Part shown: in pieces, positions 9,900 to 20,701 of the stretch
Position numbering within the stretch: position 1 is the first letter of the stretch
Layout: each line of letters opens with the position of its first letter
NCBI GenBank assembly: GCA_015680685.1
Contig: MNCI01000640.1
Coordinates: 149,524 to 187,283 of the forward strand
Origin: Gnetum montanum
Taxonomy: Eukaryota; Streptophyta; Gnetopsida; Gnetales; Gnetaceae
DNA: 37,760 nt
Direction: 5' to 3'
Program-made: the position numbers and the translations under genes
The notes under the pieces: model-generated
Databases searched by the model: none
Told to the model about the DNA's origin: nothing
What the model saw: only the letters and a program-made list of their open reading frames with translations

Positions 9900-12300
9900 A
9901 TGTCTTCTTCTTGAAGGGTTGATTCCCCACCTATGAATGATGCTACAAGACCTCATGAGAGATCAAAGAGCAACCCAAATGAAGTCCCCTAATAATTCAA
10001 ATTGTTCTACTTTCATCTAGATCCATCTCGTCTCAAATTTAATTTCAACCTTAAATAGGATGAATGATTATGATGGAGAGACTTAGAGGACAACATTATG
10101 TTGTCACATGATCATGTCATTTCCTCAATGTTCATGGTAACATTGATAAAGCTAGGGCTTGAAGCAACAGCCTCAAATTACTAAGTGGTATAGTACCTTT
10201 TCAAACTTACAGAGGTCTAACTTTAAAAGAAAAAACTTATGGACAACCATCATGAAGCCTCCAAGGGTAAAAGGATTCCAATCACACTACATCACAATTA
10301 ATAAAGAAGAACATTAAATATGCATCAGGCCAATCACAATGCCAAGGGTCTCCTTTCTTTGGTGAAGATAACATAATCCATCAATAATTACCTTTAACAT
10401 TGGTAAGTAACCAAGGTAAGGGGAGAGTTAGAAAAAAAACTAGGGGAGCCTCAAGGTCAGGGTCTCCCAATCACCAAAGCACGAGAACAACCAACGGACA
10501 AAAGAAGGAGAGCAAGTCATCATAATTCTTCTAGCTCTCCACCCTTAGCATCTTCCTCATTTTCTAGCTCTAACAACATATAAGATAACTAGGATTGAAA
10601 AAGAAATGATCGAAGGTAAGGTGAAGATGATAGAAGATTCTATTGTAGAAATGGGAGAAAATAATGTAAACAATAGTAAGAAGAATAGGGGCATCACTAA
10701 CAAAGAATATGTAGTAGGCCACACCATACGAGACATGGCCATGACAAGGGCCACAATGAATGAGATGCCTATTATGAACTATTGTTTGCTATAAGAAGCA
10801 TGATCAACATCTATGAGGCAATTCACATTCCCACTAAACATCACAAGGATAGCTATATCAAATAACTTGATATGAAAATTATTTCTAAATTTGACAAAGA
10901 ATATAATGTTGATCCACAACATCATCTCTAATCCTTCTATGATGCTTGTACTTTTCAAAACATTAAAAATGATTGGAAGAAGCTTAATTTATTCTCTAAG
11001 ACATTCATAAAAGAAGTTGTAAGCTAGTATTAATCTTTGGAACTGGAATCTATTTATACATGGAATACGATGCTAGAGCTATTCAATGATAAATATCAGA
11101 TGTGCTCCAAGGTATCTAATTTTAGGAAGAAAACTCAAGGGTAGAAACAAGATAACCATGAATCCCCTGATGTTTTCTTGGAAATATATTACTCTTTGTT
11201 ATGCTAATGCTTAGGCCATTATTTCTCTTAGTGGAAGTAGCTTTGCCACATCATAGATAGGTTCATGAGTAAAACCAAGGAAACTCTTGGGATCTATGCC
11301 CAAGAAAAACTATAAAAAATGATGGTCCATTAGATCCAGCCTTATTGACCAAATATCAAAGGAAGAAGGGGAATTGAAAAAAAGAGAAAGTGCAAAAAAG
11401 TATAATAAAAACTCCTTCATTCACAAGATTAATATTCATCTTTGTGATCCAAAGGAGAGAGAACCATTAGAGGAGGTTGTGCAGAGAAAAACCTTATTGA
11501 TCCAAAATTTTATTAGATAAGGTAGACAAGATGTCAAACTCTCTTGATGAGAAGTTCCAATCAACACTAAGAATTGTGGAGGAGAAAATAGAATAAAGAA
11601 GATCTAAGGATAGAAATAAAAGAAGAAAGAAGAACATGAAGAAGGACTACTATCATCAAAAAGGTAAGGTTGCAGCAATGGAATAGATTGTAAACTTTGA
11701 TTTAGATGATGAAGTGTATAACATATGCCAATATAAATATCCAAAGAGTTGTTGCCTAATTCTATCACATTTACAAGAGTCAAGGGTGTACAACTTAAAT
11801 CTAAAATTTGTCAAAAGATAAGCACCCAAGAGGTTGAATTATCCTCAAGGCAACTATAGGTAGTAGTTTCACCAAAAATAATACTACCCAAGTGGAATCT
11901 CATCATATCCTTAAGACTTGTATCAATAGTGACATAACTTGCAATTATGGGAGATGCAACCACCATGACAATGGTACCCTTAGTGACAACTAGATCCTTA
12001 CAAGTACTATGTTCAATAGCTATTGTTACCAAGTAAATCTATTATTCATACATCTTTCCACCATTATTATCCTCTCAATTATCATAGACCTACCACTCCA
12101 TGAGCTAAATCACCCTCCACATACACTTCTCACCACTTGCAACACCATGTGCCCCCATGCCTCCACTCCTTTGCTACCTACATAAAATTTGCAAGGTGAA
12201 ATACCTTCACAACCTCAATAATAAAATGTCACTAGAGCCATGAATTTGAAAGTGGATAGCAATTCAAGTGATTATAAGCATAAATCTTAGAAATTTTTTT
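9900..12300 (+). pseudogene. Gag of element D, heavily decayed
   Basis: The start ATG at 9900 aligns with the gag starts of P1 (14012) and M1 (3215). The core is recognisable despite many stops. NVDPQHHL near 10910 matches DLDPHQHL of M1. CHIIDRFMSKTKETLGIYAQ near 11240-11310 matches YHIIDELRDATREILGMYAQ of M1. A damaged zinc knuckle near 11720 (ICQYKYPKSCC) matches ICLYDHPKGQC of M1. A Pro/Ser/Tyr/His-rich stretch follows, as in the M1 C-terminus. The 62-codon open stretch at 10606-10794 is a local survivor within this region and not a separate gene. Confidence 0.65.
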
Positions 12301-12449
12301 TTTGAACTAATAGTCCATCCAAATGTTTTTAAGCATCTATGACTATGGAACTCTCTTAAACTATCAAATTAATAATTCTTCAAATGTTTAAACTATCATG
12401 TTGACCCATGCCATTACAAATTGGATTAAGGTAGGTCATCTTTCTAGGA

Positions 12450-12889
12450 AAAGAACTAATCCTAAAAGTCCTCTAATCTATTTACAAATTGCAGAAAATA
12501 ACCCATGTAAAGCTTTGTTAAACATAGGTTCTGATATAAATTTTATTTTCTAAGAGATGTACAAAACATGGAACCTACCTCCACTTTAAAAATGTAATAT
12601 TAAGTTAGAGCTTGCAAACCAATCTATTTCTATTTCATTGGAATTGCTAAAGGACATCATGCTTATCATCAGTGGATGGTCATATTCAGCAAAGTTCTTG
12701 GTGATCCATATGGATAATTACAAATAAAAATTTTATATTGTTGTGGGGATGGAATGGGTGAGAAAAATTGATGTCAAATCAAGAATCAAACACCTCTTCT
12801 TGGAAATCTTCAAAGAAAATTAATTCAAAAAAATAAAGAAGAAAAAAGTTCCATGCATTACGTACAATGACACAATGTGCAATTACATA
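12450..12889 (+). pseudogene. Aspartic protease of element D, with linker interrupted by P1
   Basis: Retroviral-type aspartic proteases carry a D-T/S-G active site. Here the motif reads LLNIGSDINFIF at about 12516-12551, that is N-I-G instead of D-T-G, as two transitions would produce. Downstream are LELANQSIS and GMEWVRKIDVKSRIK, the latter matching the end of gypsy proteases. The frame runs on through a Lys-rich linker to the P1 insertion site and resumes beyond P1 at 33210. A dead gene. D therefore once had pol, unlike P1 and M1. Confidence 0.65.
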
Positions 12890-12894
12890 TAAAG
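12890..12894 (+). repeat. Target site duplication of P1, left copy (TAAAG)
   Basis: The five bases before the 5' LTR of P1 are TAAAG and the five after its 3' LTR (33210-33214) are CAAAG. The single difference is a C/T transition. Restored to C, the codon in the D reading frame is CAA instead of a stop. Confidence 0.75.
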
Positions 12895-13894
12895 TGATAA
12901 ATCATTAGTTGGTTGAGATATCATAGATGTTATATCATTGATGCTACATCACATCTATGTTGTATCATCCTTGTCAATGCATCTTAGTGGGATGCTATGT
13001 CACATATGCTACATTGTAGATGCAATATCATAGCTATATCAATGTGATCCCATCGATGCAATCCTATTGACGAGATCCAATTGACGTAATGTTTACTATG
13101 TCAACAAGTACCCATCGACGTAGCATCTGTTTTCACCTATGAATATGCATGCTCCCACTGTGTATGGGGCATCTTTAGTTAATAGAGTAGCCAAACTCTT
13201 GTAGTTTGATTTCGTAGTCTTAGAGACCAGTCAGTGAGTACCCACATTGTGAATTTAATTCAATTGAACAACATCTTATTCAAGTGGTAATGTACCTAGA
13301 TACATTTCATGAACGACAATAAGATCAAGATTGCTTCTTATTCATTATAGCACTTTGACTTAGATTAGATTTACCTTCTATGCAATTTATTCTTCATGTA
13401 CTTAGTTAGTACTTACATTTCCATGAACTTTAATGAACTAGAAAAATGAGCATGAGTAGTTTGAGTATAAACATGTATTCGCTTGGTAACCCCAGCAACA
13501 TCATTACTTGATTCGCCTAGTAGCATAACGCTTGGTAATCCCAATAGTGGATAGGTGAGTTCAAGATGTGTACAACAAGCTGGGAATGGACACTAATCAT
13601 CCATAGACTAGTTTAACATTTATATTTTTGTTGTTAATTATATTAAATAATTAATTTCTTTATTATCATTATGAGTAGCATATGACTGAAATAACATCAA
13701 GAATCATATATCTCACTTTGGACTAAATCATACATGATAAAGTTACCACTAGTCCAAGTGAAAAGATGGAAAACTACAATCAAGGACTAATGATCTAGAT
13801 GCCACAACTAGTCCCATCCATGGAATTCGATCAAATTTCATGTGAATGCTCATAATTTGTATGGTTGAACATAAGGGATACCCATCGCTCATCA
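12895..13894 (+). repeat. 5' LTR of P1
   Basis: 1000 bp from TGATAAATCATTAG to ATCGCTCATCA. It aligns throughout with 32215-33209 and is clearly diverged from it, with many transitions. Its TATA box has decayed to TATGAATA (13138-13145). The U3 (12915-13130) is rich in short repeats of the type 'gatgctacatca' and 'cccatcgatgcaatcctattgacg'. Confidence 0.85.
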
Positions 13895-13895
13895 T

Positions 13896-13913
13896 TGGCA
13901 CCATTACAAGAGA
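13896..13913 (+). other. Primer binding site of P1 (decayed tRNA-Asp type)
   Basis: TGGCACCATTACAAGAGA lies one base after the LTR. It begins TGGC.CC.TT like the tRNA-Asp complement and is more damaged than the M1 copy. Confidence 0.65.
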
Positions 13914-14011
13914 TGGTGCTAGTTATCTAGATTAGTTGTATTATAAACAATCACTATTAAAGTATTAATGATTTATCTTTCAAAAAATAGTAAGTCACAC
14001 ATGTTAAAAAC

Positions 14012-14347
14012 ATGTCTTCTTTACATAGGACCAATAACATATCGTATGATGAAAAATCTTGTAGGAGAAATGATAGGATCTATACTGAAGAGAATTGGAG
14101 TGAACAACCCCAAGCAGGAGTTTCGTATGCTCATTTCAACTCTTACTATACTCAAAGATTACATTCAACTAGTGTAAATAATCCTAGAGGAGATATATTA
14201 AGTCCTAGATCAAGGAGGGCCTAAAGGCCTAGGACCTCCTCTAAACCTAGAAAAGATAGATCAAGGGATCATGAGGAAAGATATATGATCCATGGTGATT
14301 CTCCTAGTTCACCATATTCCTCTTCCTCTTTAACGTCCATGCATCAC
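14012..14347 (+). pseudogene. Gag N-terminus of P1, cut by E2
   Basis: The ATG is at 14012, 117 nt after the LTR. It encodes EENWSEQPQAGVSYAHFNSYY, similar to DNEDWSM*HKVGVSYKH of M1 and EKDWSVLMEITISYAHVDPYY of M2. One stop (TAA at 14222-14224) is followed by an Arg/Ser-rich stretch up to the E2 target site. The gag C-terminus lies at 29832-30087. The middle of gag, including capsid core and zinc knuckle, is absent on both sides of E2, so P1 gag was already internally deleted. Confidence 0.6.
14343..14347 (+). repeat. Target site duplication of E2, left copy (ATCAC)
   Basis: ATCAC precedes the 5' LTR of E2 and is repeated exactly at 29827-29831 after its 3' LTR. Confidence 0.9.
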
Positions 14348-15276
14348 TATTAAACCCCATACACTATTTAATTTTATATAGTATAGATAGAGTATTTCTA
14401 TGGTTTTTATTATTTCTCATATCAAATATCATAAATTTCTATGGCATAAATCAATATGAGCTAATCTTGTTTATTTTTGGCTATCACACATAATCACAAT
14501 AGCAATGGGAATTGATATGGATGACATCAATCCACATCAAGACAGTGATCAAGATTGATACCCTAAATTTCAAAGGGCAAAAGTGGGAAGAATAATCAAA
14601 GATATCGATCAAGGCAAAAGTAGGCAACTTGTGACGATGATCAAGGAAGATTGAATCAGTGATCATAATCAATAGCCATTTATTGATTAGCATTGATTCC
14701 TTGACAAGGATTGATTATCCAATAACTAATTATAAATATCTTTGTAGTATAAATAAATGCCTCAACTTATGTTTAAAGGCAACGACAAAGAAAAAGAAAA
14801 GCGATACCCAAGAAAACCCATGTGAAGTTGAAGTCCAATTCCCTTGGAAATTTTTATTTGAGGATTTTTTGAGCCTTGTGGCAACTATAGACCATTGAAT
14901 TCCATTATTGGGCTATTAAGGTGGCTACCTTGTTAAGACAACAAAGCAGAATCACAAATTAGGTAAAGTCTTTCTTGTAATACTCATAATATATGCTTGT
15001 ATTTATGACTTCAATTTAATTTAATCATAAATTTCCATTCTTGAAATTATGATTAGAATTTAGGATGAAGATTCATGTTTTTACTTATGAGTGATAGTCA
15101 TAAGTGTGGAATTTGTTTGGATTTAATTCTAGTCATTTAATGTCTTGATGATCTTTAGACTTTTGAACCATTCCTCCACTAATACAGCTCATGGATCAGT
15201 CACAAACAAGGTGACTTCTCTACAATGAAAGATAATTATTAAAGTAATCTAGCACCAAATTTTTCCTAGCTTGTCA
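14348..15276 (+). repeat. 5' LTR of E2
   Basis: 929 bp. It starts TATTAAACCCC (the right copy has TGTTAAACCC) and ends CTTGTCA. Its body aligns with 28926-29826. A TATAAATA box is at 14731-14738. Compared with the right copy it has lost many CG dinucleotides to TG/CA, for example within 14600-14665. Confidence 0.85.
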
Positions 15277-15280
15277 ATTT

Positions 15281-15298
15281 TGGCACCATTTCCAAGGA
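15281..15298 (+). other. Primer binding site of E2 (tRNA-Asp type)
   Basis: TGGCACCATTTCCAAGGA, four bases after the LTR. It differs from TGGCGCCGTTGCCGGGGA at five positions, four of them G-to-A. This is the same tRNA type as the D/P1/M1 family, although the LTRs are unrelated. Confidence 0.75.
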
Positions 15299-15420
15299 GG
15301 CTAGTAGAGTTAATCATTATCAAGGATTCTGTATGTTTTAATTTCATTTTGTAATTTAATATTTCAGGTACATTTTATTTTATTTTATTTTATGTTTCTT
15401 TCATTTAAGTAATTTGAGAC

Positions 15421-15624
15421 ATGGTTTCTTTAAATTTTTTTTCATACATTAAAAAATCTAAAAATAAGGAAAATTCCCAAGAATCAACTCCTCTTCTCGT
15501 ACAACCAGCTGAAACTATTAAAAAAGTTATAATTAAAGATGCAATAGTAGGGGTTATTAAATCAATAGGGCAAATCTTAGGAATGGCAGCCCATGAATGT
15601 GCCAATGAAGAGTGTTCTTGTTAA
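15421..15624 (+). CDS. Short leader ORF of E2, function unknown
   Basis: An intact 67-codon frame between primer site and gag, starting MVSLNFFSYIKKSKNKENSQ and ending in a Cys-rich tail (CANEECSC). It is not in the frame of the first readable gag block. It may be a displaced gag N-terminus or a separate leader ORF as found in some Tat/Ogre/Athila elements. I recognise no domain, and with E2 this decayed the open frame may be accidental. Confidence 0.3.
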   Translation: MVSLNFFSYIKKSKNKENSQESTPLLVQPAETIKKVIIKDAIVGVIKSIGQILGMAAHECANEECSC

Positions 15625-15859
15625 ATGAAACTAACAAAGCAACAAAAGAAACCAACATGAATACAACCTTCTAGAAGCACTATTAGTCTTTACAAACATA
15701 CAAAAGTTAATCAAAAATAAAACCAAGAGAAACCAATAAAATTAAGTTCTAATTATTATTTCCCTTTAACAAAGCAAAATTCCAAAGAACAAACATGACA
15801 TAATTTTTTCATATCTATTAATCCTCTATTTGATATTTCAACTACTACAATATCAACCA

Positions 15860-17435
15860 TGAGTTCAACTATGGAAGCAAGGTTTCAAAACACTATCCCA
15901 ATATCAACTTATGTAACACAATTGGATGAACTACCCAACCAATAAGCACTTTGAATTTACAAACTCCACCACTAGTCTCTATTTCTATACAAAGTCCTAT
16001 AGTAACCCCAATAGTAACCTCTACTTATATGATGGGATCATCTTCACATCATACACCTCCCTCATTTTTCTTAGGTTCAATTCCTTTCTCCTTTGGTAGT
16101 TTGAGTTTCAATGTTACAATTGGTCAACCCTACCCAAGACAAACCCTTGAAGACTTATTGAATCAAAGAACATCCATTATACCTCAAGGTCCATTGGTTT
16201 TTCCACAAGGAAAAGTAGAGGTTAAAAACATTCACTTATTACCTATTTTAAGGGAACAAATGATGAGAATCTAGTTACCCACATAAGAGAATTTGAAACA
16301 ACATTGGCCATGTTAGCACCTCAAAGTGGGGATAGAACTAAGATGATTACCTTTGAATAAACCTTGAAGGACAAAGCTGATTTTTGGCTAAAAACCCTTA
16401 GAACAAAAATTAGTTCATGGGATGAATTTGAGAATGTTTTCCTACAAACATTTCTTTCCAATGATAAGATGTATTCATTAAGGAAGCAATTAATGAGTTT
16501 TATGTAACATGAAGATGAAGACTATGAGAGTACCTTTGATATATTTAAAGGATTATGCTTAAAGAATCTAAGCCACGAATTCCCAACCCATCAATTAATT
16601 CAAATATTTGTGGAAGTCCTATTACCTTATTGTAGGAAAAATGTTGACTTTGCATGTGGAGAAAATATTTTAAATGTGACACCATAAGATGGCTACAAAA
16701 TGACAAATTTGTTAGTAGATCAAAGTAAAAATTGGTTGAAACTCAATATTATGCAAGATATGAACCAACAAATAAAATAGTTAAATAAAAAATTGGATGA
16801 GTTGACATAATTAATTAAGAAACAAGCTCATGGAATTTAAAGTGAAATATTCAACATTTATGGTAGCCCCTCACATGACCAAACAGCTTATCCATCCTTG
16901 TTATATTGTCAAGAGGAAATGCAAGATTCAATGAAGGCTTTCCAACAATATAAGAGCCAACCAACAATGAACTTTCCTCAATGACCACTTGACCCACAAC
17001 AATATCATCAAAATAATTTTAGGCCATTTAAGAATTCAACCAATGAACACTTGGATAAACTTGTCCAAAGCCTTACTTCCTTCATAGAAGAAAGTAGATA
17101 ATTTATGAGTGAAACTAGAAGAAGATTTCAGGACTTAACTAAAAATGAATTACCATCCCAACCTAAATCAAATCCTACATCTTAAAGAAAGGGAAAAGAG
17201 CAATTACATTCCATCACTACAAGGAGTGAAAAAAAAATTGAACCTAAACCCTAAAAGAAGGTGAGATTTTTGGAGGTAGGAACACAAGAAAAAGTACAAC
17301 CACAAGTATTAGATAAGAAAGATCAATCAACTAGGAAAAGAGAACAACCACTATTCTTTAGATAATCAGTTGTATCTCCTTTCCCTAAATGATTACAAGA
17401 GGATTTCACAACTAAAGCTCACCTTAAAAAATGTT
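15860..17435 (+). pseudogene. Gag of E2 (Athila-like), C-terminally truncated
   Basis: The structural polyprotein. Readable blocks include a Pro/Ser-rich N-terminus (15951-16271) and the gag core: KDKADFWLKTL near 16370, SSWDEFENVFLQTFL near 16410-16455, then SLRKQLMSFM, HEDEDYESTFDIFKGL and LSHEFPTHQLIQIF (16475-16610). A Lys-rich tail and a Thr-Arg-Ser-Glu block follow, then PFPK*LQEDFTTKAHLKKCL near 17385-17430, which resembles the PFP.R...... lead-in to Athila protease. The sequence then changes abruptly into chromovirus protease at about 17436. Stops are mostly TAA/TAG, and there is at least one frame change near 16265. Confidence 0.75.
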
Positions 17436-17441
17436 TAGTGA

Positions 17442-17700
17442 ATGTTATTTGATCTAGGTTCTATCCATTCTTTCATAGATCCTACAGTTGCACATCATGT
17501 AGCTCTTGTATGTCATTCTCTTTCTCCTAGGTTGCTAGTATCTTATGCTGGGAGTCATGAAACTCAAGTTTATCAGGTGTGTATAGGTATGCCAGTAGAA
17601 TCAGAAGGTGTGTGGTGGGTTAGTGATTTACATGTTATGGATCTTAGGCTATATGATGTAATTTTGGGGATGGATTGATTATCGTAGTCCAATGCTAGTT
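17442..17700 (+). pseudogene. Chromovirus aspartic protease
   Basis: LFDLGSIHSFIDPTVA is the active-site block; chromoviruses usually read LFDSGATHSFI, so the D-S-G triad is now D-L-G, as one C-to-T change would give. The domain ends with LYDVILGMD followed by TGA where Trp is expected (GMDW). The frame starts immediately at the junction with E2 gag, and the residues normally before LFD are replaced by E2 sequence. Confidence 0.8.
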
Positions 17701-17939
17701 TAGACTGTTGGCAAAAGCTCCTACAATTGTAATCAGTTGATGGTGCTCTAATTGAGGTACAAAATCATCCAAGGACTATGTGCCTAGATTTGGTCTTCTC
17801 TTGGATGTTATGTAGGATTCTTCAAAAAGGGAATGAATCCTTTATGTCTACAATCTGTAAAATAGATATGGCAGAGATAGATCAAATTCCTGTGGTTCAA
17901 GAATTCCATAATGTATTCTAGTTAGACTTACTAGGTTTG

Positions 17940-18740
17940 CCACCGAGGTAAGAGATTGAGTTTAAGATTGAACTTAAACCTAGTATAGAGCCTTTCTCAA
18001 AGGCTGCACATAGAATGTCTCCCATAGAGCCAGTAGAGCTAAAGATTCAGCTACAAGAATTGTTGGATAAAGGCCTTATTCAACCAAGTGTATCACTGTG
18101 GGGTGCACTAGTGCTATTTGTTAAAAAGAAGAATGAGGGTTTGTAGCTATGCATAGATTACAAGTAGTTAAACCAAGTGAATATGAAAAATAAATATGCT
18201 CTACCATGCATTGATGACTTATTGGACCAACTTTGGGAAGCTCATGTATTCTCAAAGATTGATCTTAAGTCTGGGTATCATCAAGTACGGGTTCGTGAAC
18301 AAGATGTGTCACAGATAGCATTCATAACATGGTATGGTTGTTATGAGTTTTTGGTGCTATCCTTTGGGTTCACAAATGCACCAGCAGTTTTCATGCACCT
18401 CATGAATAGTGTGACATGGCCATTCCTAGATCAATTTCTGATTGTGTTTATAGATGATATCTTAATATATTCTCTTGATGAGCAAGTGCATGCAGAGCAC
18501 TTACGAATGGTCTTATAGAATTCAAGAGCATACCAACTATATGCTTAGCCATCCAAGTGTTCATTTTGGCAATTACAGATTCAGTTATTAGGACATGTGG
18601 TGTCAGGAGCTGGTATCTCTATGGACCCTACAAAAATTGCAATCATTCATGATTGGCCTGTGCTGCACTCACTAGTGGAGGTACGAAGACTCTTAGGATT
18701 AGCAGGATATTACCAAAGGTTTGTGGAACATTTTTCTCAC
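17940..18740 (+). pseudogene. Chromovirus reverse transcriptase
   Basis: RT copies element RNA into DNA. Visible in order: [49 protein letters not shown], where the Gln of the usual DYRQLN is [50 protein letters not shown]; and the catalytic FIDDILIYS box at 18447-18473, with both aspartates intact. GHVVS and RRLLGLAGYY-type blocks follow. Everything stays in one frame, interrupted only by stop codons. Confidence 0.9.
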
Positions 18741-18759
18741 ATAGCATATCCTTTGACTT

Positions 18760-19256
18760 AATTTTTGAGAAAGGAGACTAACTTTACTTGGGCCCTAGCT
18801 TGTCAAGCTACATTTGAAGAGTTGAATCATATATTGGTAACTACTCTAATGCTAATATCTCCTACACCAAGACATCCATATGATGTTAGTACTGATGCTT
18901 TAGGGGATGGATTTGGTTATGTGTTGATGCAGGATGAATAGGTTATGGCTTATGCATTCCATCAATTGAGACCACATGAAAGTAGATATCCCATGCATGA
19001 TCTAGAGTTGGGTGTTGTGATCTTCACATTAAAGATTTGGTGGCATTATCTATATGGGAAGCAAGTTACTATTTGGACTAACCATAAGAGCCTCCAATAT
19101 CTTATGAGTCAACCACAATTAAACTTGCAACAATGTAGATGGGTGGAGTTGCTTGCTAATTTTAATTTCACTATTAAATATAAGCCTGGAAAGACTAATA
19201 AAGTAGTGGATGCATTGTGTAGGGTTGCAAGTAGGCTTAATAACTTGACAATATAG
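18760..19256 (+). pseudogene. Chromovirus RNase H
   Basis: Degrades the RNA strand of the RNA/DNA hybrid. Motifs: STDALGDGFGYVLMQ (first catalytic Asp), PMHDLELGVVIFTLKIWWHY (Glu), WTNHKSLQYL (canonical TDH, Asp now Asn by G-to-A) and KVVDALCR (canonical ADALSR). It lies in the same frame as the RT with few stops. The segment 18945-19256 is fully open. Confidence 0.85.
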
Positions 19257-19299
19257 TCAAATTTGCAAGAGCAGATATAAGAGCAACAATGCCATGATC

Positions 19300-20695
19300 C
19301 CAAGTGTTAGGAATTAAGGCAACAAATTACCTATAATGGATCACTCTTTGTGAATAATCATGGAGTATTACAAAGAGATGGTCAAGTATGTGTTCCAGAA
19401 GCTCTAGGAATTTAATTAATGGATGAATCCCACATGAGCATATACCAAATGCATCTAGGTAGTTAGAAAATGTACTAGAGTTTACAATGGCTATATTGGT
19501 GGCCTGGTATGAAAAGGAATGTAGGACAATATGTATCTCACTGTTTGATTTGCTAGCAAGTGAAGATAGAGCATTAGAGACTTGGGGGATATTTTCATTT
19601 CCATGATATTACTTAATGGAAATGATATGCCATTGGTATGGATTTCATTGTTGGTGTTCCACAAGCTCATAGTGGTTGTGATGCTATCTTAGTAGTTGTT
19701 GATTTGTTGACAAAGTCTACCCATTTCCTTACCACGTGATCATTAGTAAGTGTAGTAGAAACTACAGATCTCTTTCTTATAGAGATAGTGTAGTTGCATG
19801 GTGTTCCATGATAGATTATTAGTGGTCAAGATGCTTAATTCATGTCATATTTTTTGTAGGCATTTCAAGAGGACATGGGTACAAAGCTAAATATAAGTTC
19901 AACATATCATCCACAAAGTGATGGTCAAACTGAGCAAGTGAATTAGATTCTAGAAGACATGTTGAGAGCTTTTTCTTTACAGTATAGAGAAGGTTGGGAT
20001 CAGATGCCACCATTAGCTGAATTTGCATATAACAATAGTTATCAAGAGAGTTTCCAAGAAACACCATATGATATTTTATATGGTAGGCCATGTAGAACAC
20101 CTTTATGTAGGAATACCATAGAAGATCATTAGTAAGTGAGCATAGATTTGGTGAGGCAAACTATAGAGTAGATTTGGAAGATTTGAGATAGATTAAGAGC
20201 TTCACAGGATAGGTAAGAGGCATATGCCAATTGGCATCAAAGGCCACTAAAGTTTATAGTTAGAGATCATGTATTTCTTCATGTTTCTCCTTTGAAAGGC
20301 CTTACTCACTTTAGTTGAAAAGGAAAATTGACTTATAGATACATTAGTCCATTTTAGGTGTTACAGTGAATTGGGAGAGTGGCCTATCGAATAGCATTAC
20401 CTTCTCATTTGGCACATGTCCATGATGTATTTCATGTATCTATGCTCTAACGTTATGTGCCTAATGAACATCATGTAATTAACCATTCATGGATAAAACT
20501 ATATTTTGATGTTAGTTATGTTGAGAAACCAGTAGAGATTTTTGATCATATGTTGTGACAGCTATGCAATAAAGTTGTACCTATGGTCAAGATTTTATGA
20601 AGTATACATGGAGCTTCAGAGGCTACTTGGGAGGTGCAGACTGAGATGTGCATAACCCATCCTGAGATCTTCTAGGAGGAAGATTCTTAAGCAAG
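19300..20695 (+). pseudogene. Chromovirus integrase with C-terminal chromodomain
   Basis: Integrase inserts the cDNA; the chromodomain steers it to modified chromatin. The HHCC zinc finger is readable (SHMSIYQMHLG ... SHCLIC, 19430-19560). The catalytic D-D-E is intact: Asp at 19641 (GMDF), Asp at 19830 (SGQD) and Glu at 19932 (DGQTEQVN), all in one frame. AEFAYNNSY and TPYDILYGR follow, then a GKLTYRYISPF-type block. The chromodomain lies at about 20520-20680 (EKPVEIFDHML ... EATWEVQ). Numerous TAG/TGA codons fall at conserved Gln and Trp positions. No frameshift is evident from 17442 to 20695. Confidence 0.88.
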
Positions 20696-20701
20696 GGAGA
20701 G
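20693..20701 (+). other. Polypurine tract of the chromovirus
   Basis: AAGGGAGAG immediately before the LTR start. It would prime plus-strand DNA synthesis and marks the LTR edge. Confidence 0.7.

Noticed and set aside
10557-10794. Overlapping open frames on both strands
   Set aside because: They lie in decayed D gag; neither shows a domain beyond the gag remnant and the minus-strand one is a shadow.
12480-12800. Protease as part of an endogenous pararetrovirus
   Set aside because: It is preceded by a gag, primer site and LTR of the D family in the expected order, so an LTR element explains it better.
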